Under the pieces are notes generated by a model, which saw only the letters and a list, made by a program, of their open reading frames with translations, was not told the DNA's origin and ran no database searches. Shown here piece by piece: positions 1-12,048 of a stretch of 64,000 bases of DNA (its first letter is position 1; each line of letters opens with the position of its first letter). The DNA is from Dyella sp. GSA-30 (GTDB taxonomy: Bacteria; Pseudomonadota; Gammaproteobacteria; Xanthomonadales; Rhodanobacteraceae), in assembly GCF_027924605.1 (NCBI RefSeq), contig NZ_AP027042.1, forward strand, positions 4,131,524-4,195,523. Direction: 5' to 3'. The position numbers and the translations under genes were made by a program.

Positions 1-954
1 GTCAACCCGCGCGCCTGCCATGAAACCGAACTGACCATCACGCCCGCGACGGCAAAAAAACGCATCGCCATTATTGGTGCGGGACCTGCCGGCATGGCGA
101 GCGCAGCCACGCTGGCCGAGCGTGGCCACACTGTCACGCTGATCGATCAGGAAAGCCGTATAGGCGGCCAATTCAATTACGCCAAACGCATTCCCGGCAA
201 GGAAGAATTCGAGGAAACGCTACGCTATTTCCACCACCGCCTGGACGATCTGGGCGTAACAATACAGCTCGGCCAGCGCGTCGACGCCGCTGCCGTCAAG
301 AACGGCGGCTATGACGAAGTGATCGTGGCCACCGGCATCACGCCACGCAAAGCGCAATTCCCTGGCAGCGACGATTCGCGTGTGCTCAGCTACATCGACG
401 TGCTTGCAGGCAACGCAACAGTTGGCGCGCGCGTAGCCATCGTCGGCGCCGGCGGTATCGGCTTCGATGTCGCCGAGTTTCTGGCCGAATCGGCGCCCTC
501 GCCCACTACCGATGTCGTGCGCTGGACGCGCGAATGGGGCGTGGATCGTCAACTGGAAACGCGCGGCGGCCTGGTCAAGGCGCAGCCGGAAGCGCCCGAA
601 CGCCAGATCTGGCTGCTACAGCGCAGCGAGGGCCGCCCCGGCGCACGCTTGAACAAGACCACCGGCTGGGTACACCGCGCCACATTGAAAGCCAAGCAGG
701 TCGCGATGCTCGGCGGCGTCAGCTATGACCGGTTCGACGCCGAAGGCCTGCATATCACCGTGGACGGTAAATCCCAGGTACTGCCGGTCGACAACATCAT
801 CGTGTGCGCCGGCCAGGAGCCGAACCGCCACCTGGCCGACGAACTGCTGGCAGCAGGCATCAAGGCTCATGTGATCGGCGGCGCGGATGTCGCTGCCGAG
901 CTGGATGCCAAACGCGCCATCGATCAAGGTACGCGCTTGGCAGCGAACCTTTGA
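1..954 (+). CDS. fadH: NADPH-dependent 2,4-dienoyl-CoA reductase, C-terminal part
   Basis: The reading frame is open from base 1 and ends at TGA 952-954, so the gene enters from the left and about 317 residues are visible. The first visible residues include VNPRAC, typical of the end of the OYE-like barrel, followed by a dinucleotide-binding motif IGAGPAG at about residues 25-31 and a second one, VGAGGIG, further on. This FMN barrel, 4Fe-4S and FAD/NADPH layout is that of FadH, which reduces 2,4-dienoyl-CoA during beta-oxidation of unsaturated fatty acids in the cytoplasm. The N-terminal catalytic barrel is outside the window, so another OYE-type reductase of this subfamily cannot be excluded. 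Confidence 0.85.
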   Translation, partial: VNPRACHETELTITPATAKKRIAIIGAGPAGMASAATLAERGHTVTLIDQESRIGGQFNYAKRIPGKEEFEETLRYFHHRLDDLGVTIQLGQRVDAAAVKNGGYDEVIVATGITPRKAQFPGSDDSRVLSYIDVLAGNATVGARVAIVGAGGIGFDVAEFLAESAPSPTTDVVRWTREWGVDRQLETRGGLVKAQPEAPERQIWLLQRSEGRPGARLNKTTGWVHRATLKAKQVAMLGGVSYDRFDAEGLHITVDGKSQVLPVDNIIVCAGQEPNRHLADELLAAGIKAHVIGGADVAAELDAKRAIDQGTRLAANL

Positions 955-1231
955 ACGATAGCGAGGGGCGGAAAAAGAAAGCGCCCCGCTAGACGACGCG
1001 TCGATATCGGTTCGGGGGGAGAGAGACCGAGTATCGCGGGGATATAGCGTCGCTGCGGAGCGGGGGTCACCGCCACCTGGGGGGAGGGGAAGGTGGCGGG
1101 ACGATGCGTAGGATAGGATCGATCCAGGTCGTCGGCAAATATATATTTAGCGCTCCACTTATTCGTTTTGCGTATAAGATCACGCCCAACCGGCGAAAAA
1201 GCCGCTATCCACCTCTGCCCGGATCGCTCTC
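955..1231. other. Intergenic region with weak hairpin and AT-rich promoter-like stretch
   Basis: No gene is seen. A GC-rich hairpin (960-970 with 981-990) follows the fadH stop and may end transcription, although no T-run follows it. Around 1138-1177 the sequence becomes AT-rich, with an ATATATAT run and a TATAAG box at about 1173, a plausible promoter for the LysR-type gene that follows. Confidence 0.35.
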
Positions 1232-2143
1232 ATGTTCGATTTTCGCCAGCTGCGTTACTTCATCGCGGTCGCGGAAGAGCTGAGCTTCAGCCGCGCAGCC
1301 CAGCGCCTGCACCTCTCGCAGCCCCCTTTATCTCAGCAAATTCAAGCACTTGAACGTGATCTTGGCGTGCTTTTATTCAATCGGGACAAGCGCAACGTCG
1401 CACTGACCGAGCCCGGGCGGGTGTTTTTGGAACAGGCGCGACAGATCCTGGGGAAGGCAGAAGAAGCCCGCGGCCAAGTCGCCGAGGCGGCCGCCGGCTT
1501 TACCGGGCTCCTGCGCCTGGCCTACACCGTCTCGGTCACCTTTCATCCCGCCCTGCCCCACGCCCTGCTCCAACACCGCCAGATCGCCCCCAACGTGCGG
1601 GTCGCGCTGAGCGAGATGTACACCGAGCCCCAATTTGCCGCCTTGCTGACCGGTCAGATCGATGTCGGCTTTGTCCGCGACGAACCCAAGCATGAAGGCG
1701 ACCGCGAGGCCTTGCAGCTGGACATCATCGACCGAGAGCCGCTGGTACTTGCCCTGCCCGCCGGGCACCGCCTTGCGGGCCGTACCAGCGTCCGGCTGCA
1801 AGAGGTGGCGCGCGAATCCTTTGTAGTGCAGCCGCGCGAGTTGGCCGCCACGCTTTACGATCGCCTGGTACAACTGGCGATGAAAGCCGATTTTCACCCG
1901 CAGATCCGCCAGCACGCGCAGCAGATCAACGGCCTGCTGGTGCTGGTGGCCGCCGGTATGGGCCTGGCCCTGGTACCCGCTTCGATGCGTGCCGTCGGCC
2001 TGGCTGGGGTAAGCTATGCGTCGCTGGACGACCCGGACGCCACCATGCTCCTGGCCGTCGCGACCCGCCGCAACGATCCCTCGCCGGTACTGGCCAAATT
2101 CCTGTCCACGGTGGCTGAATCCAAAGCTACCGTGGGCTTGTGA
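1232..2143 (+). CDS. LysR family transcriptional regulator
   Basis: The 303-residue product has the normal LysR length. The N-terminal winged helix-turn-helix (about residues 1-60) includes the diagnostic SFSRAAQRLHLSQPPLSQQI stretch, and the remainder forms the two-lobed substrate-binding-like effector domain. The opening FDFRQLRYFIAVAEELSF is typical of the BenM/CatM/CbbR-like branch that senses small aromatic or metabolic acids, but the ligand cannot be read from sequence. No divergently transcribed target lies next to it: the upstream neighbour fadH runs in the same direction and the downstream gene encodes ribosomal protein L36. The ATG at 1232 is chosen because it starts the canonical helix-turn-helix. 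Confidence 0.9.
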   Translation: MFDFRQLRYFIAVAEELSFSRAAQRLHLSQPPLSQQIQALERDLGVLLFNRDKRNVALTEPGRVFLEQARQILGKAEEARGQVAEAAAGFTGLLRLAYTVSVTFHPALPHALLQHRQIAPNVRVALSEMYTEPQFAALLTGQIDVGFVRDEPKHEGDREALQLDIIDREPLVLALPAGHRLAGRTSVRLQEVARESFVVQPRELAATLYDRLVQLAMKADFHPQIRQHAQQINGLLVLVAAGMGLALVPASMRAVGLAGVSYASLDDPDATMLLAVATRRNDPSPVLAKFLSTVAESKATVGL

Positions 2144-2215
2144 TAGGCGATTCAACCGGTTACACTTGCGTGCTCAATTTTTCGTATTCTTCTTTTTCTG
2201 TTTCAGGAGCTGGCC

Positions 2216-2341
2216 GTGAAGGTGCTTTCCTCTTTGAAGTCCGCCAAGCAGCGGCACCGTGACTGCAAGGTTGTGCGCCGTCGCGGCAAAGTGTTCGTGA
2301 TCTGCAAGAGCAACCCGCGTTTCAAGGCTCGTCAGCGCTGA
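2216..2341 (+). CDS. rpmJ: 50S ribosomal protein L36, cysteine-poor form
   Basis: This 41-residue gene starts at GTG 2216 behind a strong AGGAG at 2205-2209. The product begins [11 protein letters not shown] and ends [10 protein letters not shown], as in L36 of xanthomonads. L36 is a basic peptide of the large ribosomal subunit that sits near the peptidyl-transferase region. The zinc-binding form has a C-x2-C...C...H ribbon; here only Cys17 and Cys30 remain, His14 stands at the first cysteine position, and Phe36 lies where the last ligand is expected. It therefore resembles the zinc-independent YkgO-type paralogue. An intrinsic terminator follows directly, so it is probably a one-gene transcript. 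Confidence 0.9.
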   Translation: MKVLSSLKSAKQRHRDCKVVRRRGKVFVICKSNPRFKARQR

Positions 2342-2358
2342 GTTTCGCGCCGGGTTGT

Positions 2359-2388
2359 AAAAAAGCCGCATTTGATGCGGCTTTTTTT
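2359..2388 (+). terminator. Intrinsic terminator of rpmJ
   Basis: AAAAAGCCGCA at 2360-2370 pairs with TGCGGCTTTTT from 2376, with a five-base loop and a T7 run. It lies 18 bases after the L36 stop codon. Confidence 0.9.
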
Positions 2389-2436
2389 ATGTCTGAAAAA
2401 AGCTTTCAGTTACCCGATCGACCCGCCCCTCCCGAT

Positions 2437-2563
2437 CGTCATCCCGGCGTAGGCCGGGACCCAGTGGCTTCGGTTTCCGGTTTTCGCGACAGAGCAAATG
2501 CCTGATGACTCTGGCGACAACCGACCACAAAGCCACTGGGTCCCGGCCTGCGCCGGGATGACG
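2437..2563. repeat. Inverted pair of family A palindromic repeats
   Basis: A 32-base unit, CGTCATCCCGGCGTAGGCCG followed by GGACCCAGTGGC, occupies 2437-2468 and recurs inverted at 2532-2563 with one difference. Each unit has its own inner palindrome (CCCGGC...GCCGGG), the architecture of a REP doublet. Further copies lie near 21.7, 41.7 and 61.5 kb. The pair lies between the convergent rpmJ and bluB genes. Confidence 0.85.
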
Positions 2564-2612
2564 AATTAGGAAAGGTTTTTAGAGGTTCCCAATGGCGATC
2601 GATAGCGACGAA

Positions 2613-3254
2613 TCACGCAGGCCACTGATTCTCAAACACGCACTCACTCAACGGCAACCGCTTCGCCCAATGCTCCGTTTCCAACATCGGCCGTGGATAA
2701 AACGCCTCCACATGCCCCAGGCAGAGAATCGCTACAGGTCGCGCACCCTCCGGCATCCCAAGCAATTGCCGCACTTCGTCGACATCGAACAGCGAAACCC
2801 AGCCCATCCCGAGACCTTCGGCGCGAGCCGCGAGCCACATGTTCTGGATCGCACAGGCCACTGACGCCAGATCCATATCGGGCATGGTGCGACGGCCAAA
2901 GACATGGCGTTCGCGCCCGTCCATCAATGCCATCACCAGCAGCTCGCCGCATTCGAGCATGCCCTCGACCTTGAGCTTCATGAACTCGTCGCTGCGTTCG
3001 CCCAATGCATCGGCGGTGAGCACACGCTCGCGTTCGACGCAGGCATGCAGCGATAGACGTAGCGTAGGCTCGGTGACGCGCACCATGCGCCAGGGCTGCA
3101 TGAAGCCAACACTCGGAGCGTGGTGGGCGGCATCGAGCAGGCGACGCAGAACTTCCGGCTCCACCGGATCGGACATAAAATGGCGCATGTCGCGACGCTC
3201 GTGAATCGCGCGGTAGACCGCTGCGCGCGCTGTCTCGTCAAAGGCCTGAGTCAT
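2613..3254 (-). CDS. bluB: 5,6-dimethylbenzimidazole synthase (BluB-type nitroreductase fold)
   Basis: The 213-residue product shows BluB signatures: ERRDMRHF near residues 19-26, PSVGFMQPWR, DMDLASVACAIQNMWLAARA and a C-terminal FYPRPMLE. BluB cleaves reduced FMN with oxygen to make 5,6-dimethylbenzimidazole, the lower axial ligand of cobalamin. No other cobalamin gene is nearby. The start is ATG 3254. The frame stays open to 3296, but that extension runs through the greA terminator, so it is unlikely to be translated. The ribosome-binding site of the chosen start is weak. A generic nitroreductase is the alternative, but the BluB-specific motifs argue against it. Confidence 0.85.
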   Translation of the reverse strand: MTQAFDETARAAVYRAIHERRDMRHFMSDPVEPEVLRRLLDAAHHAPSVGFMQPWRMVRVTEPTLRLSLHACVERERVLTADALGERSDEFMKLKVEGMLECGELLVMALMDGRERHVFGRRTMPDMDLASVACAIQNMWLAARAEGLGMGWVSLFDVDEVRQLLGMPEGARPVAILCLGHVEAFYPRPMLETEHWAKRLPLSECVFENQWPA

Positions 3255-3281
3255 CGGTATCGCCGTGTGGGTGTGTACAAG

Positions 3282-3303
3282 AAAAAAGCCCGCCAAAGCG
3301 GGC
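3282..3303 (-). terminator. Intrinsic terminator of the carAB-greA operon
   Basis: On the minus strand GCCCGC pairs with GCGGGC around a TTTG loop (3288-3293 with 3298-3303) and a T6 run follows. It lies 26 bases beyond the greA stop codon. Confidence 0.9.
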
Positions 3304-3328
3304 CTTCTTCATCGCAAAACCAATGCCG

Positions 3329-3801
3329 TCACTCGTACCGAACGCCAGTGATTTCGTAGTGCTTCACGCCGTTGGGTGCCGTGAACTCGAAACTGTCGCC
3401 CGAGCTCTTGCCGATCAATGCACGCGCAATCGGTGAGGAGACGGCGATCAGGCGCTGCTTGATGTCGGCTTCGAGGTCGCCCACGATCTGGTAGGTCACC
3501 GCTTCGCCGCTGTCTTCGTCCTCCAGGTCGACCGTGGCACCGAACACCACGCGGGTGCCGGCGGCCAGACGCGAGATGTCGATCACCTCGGCGGTGGACA
3601 ACGCACCTTCCAGCTCGGCGATACGGCCTTCGGTAAAGCTCTGCTGCTCGCGCGCAGCGTGATACTCGGCGTTTTCTTTCAGATCGCCATGCGCACGCGC
3701 TTCGGCAATCGCCGCGATGATCCTCGGGCGATCGACCGATTTAAGTCTCTCCAGTTCGCCACGCAGCCGCTCGGAACCGGCTTTTGTAATGGGGGCGCGA
3801 C

Positions 3802-3805
<4 letters not shown>
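3329..3805 (-). CDS. greA: Transcription elongation factor GreA
   Basis: The 158-residue product has the usual GreA length and domain order. An N-terminal coiled coil (residues 1-75) carries the acidic tip D41-L-K-E44-N-A-E-Y, which reaches into the RNA polymerase secondary channel to stimulate cleavage of backtracked RNA. A globular FKBP-like C-terminal domain follows. The start ATG 3803-3805 shares four bases with the carB stop (ATGA), so greA is probably translated by reinitiation after carB. A longer upstream reading frame exists, but it is antisense-free carB sequence read in another frame and is not real. The carA-carB-greA order is conserved in pseudomonads and xanthomonads. Confidence 0.96.
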
Positions 3806-7029
<3,224 letters not shown>

Positions 7030-7031
7030 CG

Positions 7032-8159
7032 TTAGCGGGCCTCCTGCATCAGTTTGGCAAACCGGTCGAACAGATAACCGATGTCGTGGGGGCCGGGACT
7101 GGCTTCCGGGTGACCCTGGAAGCAGAACGCCGGGCGGTCGGTCAGCGCAAAACCTTGCAGCGAACCATCGAACAGCGAGCTGTGCGTGATGCGCACATTG
7201 GCCGGCAGCGTGGCCGGGTCGACCGCAAAGCCGTGGTTCTGCGAGGTGATCAGCACCCGGCCGTCATCCAGGTCTTTCACCGGATGGTTCGCGCCGTGGT
7301 GGCCAAACTTCATCTTCAGCGTCTTGGCGCCCAGGGCCAGGCCCATGATCTGGTGGCCCAGGCAGATGCCGAACAGCGGAATCCTGGCGTCGAGCAGCTC
7401 GCGCGTGGCAGCCACCGCGTAATCGCAGGCGGCCGGGTCGCCCGGGCCATTGGAGAGGAACACGCCGTCCGGCTTCATCGCCAGCACCTCGGCGGCAGGC
7501 GTCTGCGCCGGCACCACCGTGATATCGCAGCCCTGCTCGGCCAGCAGGCGCAAGATATTGAGCTTCACGCCGTAATCGTAGGCCACGACCTTGAAGCGTT
7601 TGGACGGCTGATTGAAGCTGGTGCTGTCGAGGTCGTAGACGCCCTCGTTCCAGCTGTAGCTCTTGCTGACGCTGACCACCTTGGCCAGGTCCATGCCGTT
7701 GAGGCCCGGAAAGGCGCGCGCCTTGGCCAGCGCCGCGTCGACGTCGATCTCCGCGCCGGCCACGATGCAGCCGTTCAGGGCGCCCTTGTCGCGCAGGATG
7801 CGGGTCAGGCGGCGGGTATCGATGCCGGCAATGGCCACGATCCCGTGCTTTTTCAGGTACTCAGGCAGGCTCATCGTGCTGCGCCAGTTGCTGGCCAGGC
7901 GCGGCACGTCGCGCACGATCAGGCCGGCGGCGTGCACCGCGTCGGACTCGGCATCCTCGGCGTTCACGCCGGTATTACCGATATGGGGATATGTCAGGGT
8001 CACGATTTGGCGGGCATAGGAGGGATCGGTGAGGATCTCCTGGTAGCCGGTCATCGCGGTGTTGAAAACCACCTCGCCGACGGTTTCACCAGTAGCGCCC
8101 ACGGCGTGGCCGTGAAATACGCTGCCGTCTTCGAGGGCAAGCAGAGCGGGAATAGGCAT
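7032..8159 (-). CDS. carA: Carbamoyl-phosphate synthase small subunit (glutaminase)
   Basis: The 375-residue protein has the CarA-specific N-terminal domain followed by a class I glutamine amidotransferase domain. The catalytic triad is visible as Cys266 (FGICLGHQ), His350 and Glu352 (QGHPEAS). It hydrolyses glutamine and passes ammonia to CarB. The start ATG 8159 has AAGGCGG a few bases upstream. It is first in carA-carB-greA. In related genera dapB usually stands directly upstream of carA; here dapB is 5.5 kb away, behind an unrelated gene block. Confidence 0.97.
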   Translation of the reverse strand: MPIPALLALEDGSVFHGHAVGATGETVGEVVFNTAMTGYQEILTDPSYARQIVTLTYPHIGNTGVNAEDAESDAVHAAGLIVRDVPRLASNWRSTMSLPEYLKKHGIVAIAGIDTRRLTRILRDKGALNGCIVAGAEIDVDAALAKARAFPGLNGMDLAKVVSVSKSYSWNEGVYDLDSTSFNQPSKRFKVVAYDYGVKLNILRLLAEQGCDITVVPAQTPAAEVLAMKPDGVFLSNGPGDPAACDYAVAATRELLDARIPLFGICLGHQIMGLALGAKTLKMKFGHHGANHPVKDLDDGRVLITSQNHGFAVDPATLPANVRITHSSLFDGSLQGFALTDRPAFCFQGHPEASPGPHDIGYLFDRFAKLMQEAR

Positions 8160-8367
8160 GGAGGCCGCCTTTTAGGTGCAGCAAAGTCCGCAAGCCGCGC
8201 TATAGCTGGCTTGAGGACCTTGGTAATGGAAAGTCTCAGGGCGGGTCGAAATGATAGGTGCAGGAGGCCTTTCTGTCCACCGGATAAAGCGTGAATGCGT
8301 TGCCAGAAGACCCCTTGCAAATTCATATGCGGCGCTACACTAGCGCGACTCTAGGAGATTGACCGTC

Positions 8368-9063
8368 ATGAATGCCGCCGTCCTGCTCGATCCTGCCCGC
8401 CTTGACCGCCCGGACACGGATATTCGGCTGGAGCCGTTCCCCTTCATGATTGCGCACGGCCAGCTGCCGGACGACGCCCGTAACGACATCGAGCGCGATT
8501 TCCCGCGCTACGCGAGCGCTGGCTTCTTCCCGTACGACCCCAGCGACTGCGGCCCCACGGTCAACACCCTGGTGCAGAACCTGACCACCCCGGAATTTGC
8601 CAGCGCCGTCGGCCGCCGGCTGGGCATCGAGAATCTGGGCCAGTATCCGACCCTGGTCACCCTGTGTCGCTCGCTCAACAAGCGCCACGGCACGATTCAC
8701 ACCGACAGCAAGTCCAAGGTGGCCACGGCCCTGCTCTACCTCAACACGCAATGGCCGGACACCAGCGACGGCTGCCTGCGGTTTCTGAGCAAGATCGACG
8801 ATATCGACGATATGGTCGCCCCGGAACTCACCCCGCTCTACGGCGAGTTCGCGGTGTTCAAGCGCTGCGACAACTCCTTCCACGGCCATCTGCCGTTCGA
8901 GGGCGAGCGCCGGGTGATCCAGGTGGCCTGGCTGACCAGCGAAGAGGAGAAACTGCGCAAGACCAAGCGCGGTAAGTTCTCCCGCGTCTTCAAGCGGATG
9001 TTCGGCTCGCTGGACCGCAAGCTCGGCTCCGACCGCGATCGCAGCGCGGCGCATCGCGACTGA
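8368..9063 (+). CDS. 2OG-Fe(II) oxygenase superfamily protein
   Basis: The 231-residue product carries the facial triad of iron/2-oxoglutarate oxygenases: His111-Thr-Asp113 and a distal histidine in SFHGHLPF (His172 or His174), with Arg182 as a likely 2-oxoglutarate contact. The substrate cannot be inferred; related proteins are annotated as prolyl-4-hydroxylase-like. The ATG at 8368 is used because AGGAG at 8353-8357 is ten bases upstream; the in-frame TTG at 8359 is too close to that site. The C-terminus is rich in Lys/Arg and likely flexible. It is divergent from carA and 47 bases ahead of the TPR gene, so it may be the first gene of the following operon. Confidence 0.75.
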   Translation: MNAAVLLDPARLDRPDTDIRLEPFPFMIAHGQLPDDARNDIERDFPRYASAGFFPYDPSDCGPTVNTLVQNLTTPEFASAVGRRLGIENLGQYPTLVTLCRSLNKRHGTIHTDSKSKVATALLYLNTQWPDTSDGCLRFLSKIDDIDDMVAPELTPLYGEFAVFKRCDNSFHGHLPFEGERRVIQVAWLTSEEEKLRKTKRGKFSRVFKRMFGSLDRKLGSDRDRSAAHRD

Positions 9064-9110
9064 TCGGTTAAGCTTCACGCATTGACGCGTGCTTCTTTTG
9101 GGGAAAAGGC

Positions 9111-9863
9111 ATGTCCCTCGTTTTTATCGTTTCGGTGCTGTTGCAGCTCGGCTGCGCCGTGCATGTCGTGCGCAGCGGTCGCCCGCTCTACTGGATCTGG
9201 TTGCTGCTGATCGGCTCGTATCTCGCCGTCGCCGTCTACATACTCGTCGCGGTCATTCCGGACATGCGCCACGATCCACGTGGGCGTCAGGTGACCAGCA
9301 AGGCGTTGCAGGCAATCGACCCGAAGCGTCGCCGCCGCGAGCTGCAGCGCAAGCTCGATATCGCCAATACGGTCGAAAATCGACGCAGGCTTGCCGAGGA
9401 AAGCCTGCAGGTGGGCGACTACGTCAACGCGCAGGAGCTGTATCAAAGCCTGCTGTCGGGCATGTACGAAACCGATCCCAACTTCATGCTTGGGCTGGCG
9501 CAATCGCAAGCAGGCAACAACGACTTTGTCGCCGCACGCGACACGCTGGAACGCCTGATCGCCGCCAACCCGACATTCCGCTCGCCCGACGGGCATCTGC
9601 TCTACGCGCGCTGCCTGGAAGAAGTCGGCGAAACGGATAAGGCGCTGGAGGAATATCACGTCCTCGCCGACAGCTATCCGGGTGAGGAAGGTCGCTATCG
9701 CTACGCGCGGTTGTTGCGGCAAGTGCAACGCGCCGAAGAAGCCCGTGACGTTCTGCAATCGCAGCTGCGTCGCGCAAAGGCCATGCCTGGCTACTACCGC
9801 CGTAAAGAGCAGACCTGGCTGAAAGCGGCCAAGCTCGAACTGGCGCAGATCGGCGATTCGTAA
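9111..9863 (+). CDS. Membrane-anchored TPR-containing protein
   Basis: The first 50 residues hold two hydrophobic helices (about 1-18 and 27-49) resembling the short phospholipase-D-nuclease N-terminal type membrane module. A charged linker (PKRRRRELQRK) and then tetratricopeptide-like helical repeats follow (about residues 85-240: YVNAQELYQSLL, AARDTLERLIAANP, DKALEEYHVLADSYP). Such proteins act as scaffolds, with repeats probably facing the cytoplasm. It lies 11 bases before the Lgt-like gene in the same orientation and looks like the start of a four-gene operon with the radical SAM protein. No specific function can be assigned. Confidence 0.75.
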   Translation: MSLVFIVSVLLQLGCAVHVVRSGRPLYWIWLLLIGSYLAVAVYILVAVIPDMRHDPRGRQVTSKALQAIDPKRRRRELQRKLDIANTVENRRRLAEESLQVGDYVNAQELYQSLLSGMYETDPNFMLGLAQSQAGNNDFVAARDTLERLIAANPTFRSPDGHLLYARCLEEVGETDKALEEYHVLADSYPGEEGRYRYARLLRQVQRAEEARDVLQSQLRRAKAMPGYYRRKEQTWLKAAKLELAQIGDS

Positions 9864-9874
9864 AGCCACACGCG

Positions 9875-10627
9875 ATGACACCTGTCGTCCTGCACACGGT
9901 GTTCGAAATACTGGCGTATGCGGTCGGTTTTCGTACCTTTCTGTGGACACGCAAGCGTCTGGCCCCCTCGGCCTTTGCGCACGAGGACGAAGTAGCCTGG
10001 GTCGGCGTCGGCGCGATCGTCGGCGCGGCCCTCGGTGCAAAGCTGTCGTACTGGCTGGACGACCCGCTGACCGCGTTCCAGAACTTTCCCGACCTGCGCC
10101 ATCTGCTCGAAGGCAAGTCCATCATCGGCGCACTGCTGGGCGGCCTTCTCGGTGTGGAGCTGTGCAAGAAGATCGCCGGCGTGCGGCAATCCACCGGCGA
10201 CGCTTTCGTGCTGCCATTGACGGTGGGTATGTGCATCGGCCGCGTTGGCTGCTATCTGGCCGGCTTGAACGATCACACCTATGGCATTGCCACCACCTTG
10301 CCGTGGGGCGTGGATTTTGGGGACGGCATCGCAAGGCATCCTACTCAGCTCTACGAGATCGCGTTTCTGCTCGTGCAGTACGCGTGGATCCACGCCCGTC
10401 GCGCCGCCTTCGAACGACCTGGCGACCGCTTCCGCGCCTTCATGATCGGCTATCTCGGTTTCCGCCTGCTGGTGGAATTCATCAAGCCGGTTTTCTACAC
10501 CTACCCAGGGCATGTCTCCGGCTTGCAGCTACTGTGCGTGGCCGGCCTGCTCTACTACCATCGGGACATACCGCCAATTGCGCGGCTTTTGCTCAGGGGA
10601 CGAAGCAAGGTATGGGAGCCAAGGTAA
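9875..10627 (+). CDS. Lgt-like (prolipoprotein diacylglyceryl transferase family) membrane protein
   Basis: The 250-residue protein has several membrane segments and an Lgt-like core: GRVGCYLAGLNDHTYG at 122-137 and RHPTQLYE at 154-161, matching the GR-G-F-N-E-G and RHP-Q-YE blocks of Lgt. Lgt transfers a diacylglyceryl group from phosphatidylglycerol to lipoprotein cysteines. This copy is shorter than bona fide Lgt (about 290 residues), lacks the exact Asn/Glu signature, and sits in a small operon rather than beside thyA. It is therefore probably a paralogue handling another lipid or thiol acceptor. It overlaps the radical SAM gene by 16 bases, which implies joint function. Confidence 0.75.
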   Translation: MTPVVLHTVFEILAYAVGFRTFLWTRKRLAPSAFAHEDEVAWVGVGAIVGAALGAKLSYWLDDPLTAFQNFPDLRHLLEGKSIIGALLGGLLGVELCKKIAGVRQSTGDAFVLPLTVGMCIGRVGCYLAGLNDHTYGIATTLPWGVDFGDGIARHPTQLYEIAFLLVQYAWIHARRAAFERPGDRFRAFMIGYLGFRLLVEFIKPVFYTYPGHVSGLQLLCVAGLLYYHRDIPPIARLLLRGRSKVWEPR

Positions 10628-12048
10628 GGCCGTATCTGTTTTACGACAGCGCCATTTCCATCTGCAGCACCTGCCTGCGCCGGGTGGAAGCGAAAATCCT
10701 GATCAAGGACGAGCGCGTCTATCTCGAAAAATGGTGCCCGCATCATGGCCGCGAACGCGTTCTGGTCGCCGACGATGCCGCCTACTACCGCCAGTGTCGC
10801 GAGCTCTACATCAAGCCGCCAGAGCTTCCGCAGCGTTTCAATACGCCGCAGCACTATGGCTGTCCGTACGATTGCGGCCTGTGTCCGGAACACATGCAGC
10901 ATTCGTGTCTGACCCTGGTCGAGATTACCGATCACTGCAATCTGCGCTGTCCCATCTGCTACGCCGAAAGCGGCCCCCACCGACCGGGGTTTCGTGATCT
11001 GGCCACGGTCGAACGCATGCTCGACGCGGTCGTAGCCAACGAAGGCGAGCCGGACGTGGTGCAGCTTTCCGGTGGCGAACCGACCTTGCATCCGGATTTC
11101 TTTGCCATTCTCGATGCCGCGCGGCAACGGCCGATTCGCCATCTGATGGTCAATACCAACGGGCTGCGCATCGCCAAGGAACCCGATTTCGCCGCACGTC
11201 TCGCCGAGTATCAGCCAGGCTTCGAGCTGTACCTGCAGTTCGATTCGTTGCGCGACGAAGTACACAAGGACCTGCGCGGCGCCAAGCTGCGCGACGTGCG
11301 GCTCAAGGCGCTGGAACACCTCAACCGCCATGACATCTCAACCACGCTGGTCGTGACGGTCAAGAAAGGACTCAACGACGGCGAACTCGGCGAGATCATC
11401 GATTTCGCACTGACCCAACCCTGCGTGCGCGGCGTAACGTTCCAGCCGATCCAGGCCGCCGGACGGCTGGAAGGCTATGACGTCGAGCACAACCGCCTGA
11501 CCTTGAGCGAAGTGCGCCGCCGCATTCTCGAACAAAGCACGCTGTTTCAACCGGACGACCTGATTCCCGTGCCATGCAATCCCGATTGCCTGGCCATGGC
11601 CTACGCACTGAAACTCGGCGACCAGATACTGCCGCTGACTCGTTTCGTATCACCGGAAACACTGGTCAGCAAGGGTCGCAATACGATCGTGGTCGAGCGC
11701 GACGAAGAGCTGCGCGCGCACGTGTTCGAGCTGTTTGCGACCAATCACTCGCCCGAGTCGCAGGCCTGTTCGCTGTCGGACCTGCTGTGCTGTCTGCCAC
11801 AGGTGCAGGCACCCGCCGATCTGTCCTACCGTAACGTCTTTCGCGTGCTGATCATGCAGTTCATCGATGCCCACGGTTTCGATCTGCGCGCAGTGAAAAA
11901 ATCCTGCGTGCATATCGCCCAGCCTGACGGACGCATCATTCCGTTCGACACCTTCAACCTGTTCTACCGCGACGACAAGGCCAAAAAACTTGCCGCGCTA
12001 CGACAGGAAATCGATCAATTGCGCGCCATCGAGAGCACGATGCCATGA
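10612..12048 (+). CDS. Radical SAM protein resembling tetraether lipid synthase (Tes/COG1964 type)
   Basis: The 478-residue protein has a canonical radical SAM CxxxCxxC at Cys109, Cys113 and Cys116 (EITDHCNLRCPICYA) and the SAM-binding LSGGEP block. Ahead of it stand a Cys-rich segment (Cys18, Cys21, Cys42 in CPHHG) and YGCPYDCGLCPEH (Cys84, Cys88, Cys91, Cys99). Further cysteines near the C-terminus could bind extra clusters. This arrangement matches the COG1964 family that includes archaeal Tes, which joins lipid tails by carbon-carbon bonds between methyl ends. The ATG at 10612 is used; the frame is open far upstream, but that part overlaps the Lgt-like gene. Its neighbour supports a lipid or lipoprotein substrate; the reaction itself is inferred. 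Confidence 0.8.
   Translation: MGAKVRPYLFYDSAISICSTCLRRVEAKILIKDERVYLEKWCPHHGRERVLVADDAAYYRQCRELYIKPPELPQRFNTPQHYGCPYDCGLCPEHMQHSCLTLVEITDHCNLRCPICYAESGPHRPGFRDLATVERMLDAVVANEGEPDVVQLSGGEPTLHPDFFAILDAARQRPIRHLMVNTNGLRIAKEPDFAARLAEYQPGFELYLQFDSLRDEVHKDLRGAKLRDVRLKALEHLNRHDISTTLVVTVKKGLNDGELGEIIDFALTQPCVRGVTFQPIQAAGRLEGYDVEHNRLTLSEVRRRILEQSTLFQPDDLIPVPCNPDCLAMAYALKLGDQILPLTRFVSPETLVSKGRNTIVVERDEELRAHVFELFATNHSPESQACSLSDLLCCLPQVQAPADLSYRNVFRVLIMQFIDAHGFDLRAVKKSCVHIAQPDGRIIPFDTFNLFYRDDKAKKLAALRQEIDQLRAIESTMP

Noticed and set aside
9943-10611. Long N-terminal extension of the radical SAM frame
   Set aside because: The extension is the Lgt-like gene read in another frame and is Arg/Pro-rich; the conserved Cys-rich start follows ATG 10612.
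9875-10627. Calling the Lgt-like gene the housekeeping lgt
   Set aside because: It is short, lacks the exact Asn/Glu signature and sits away from thyA; a paralogue is more likely.
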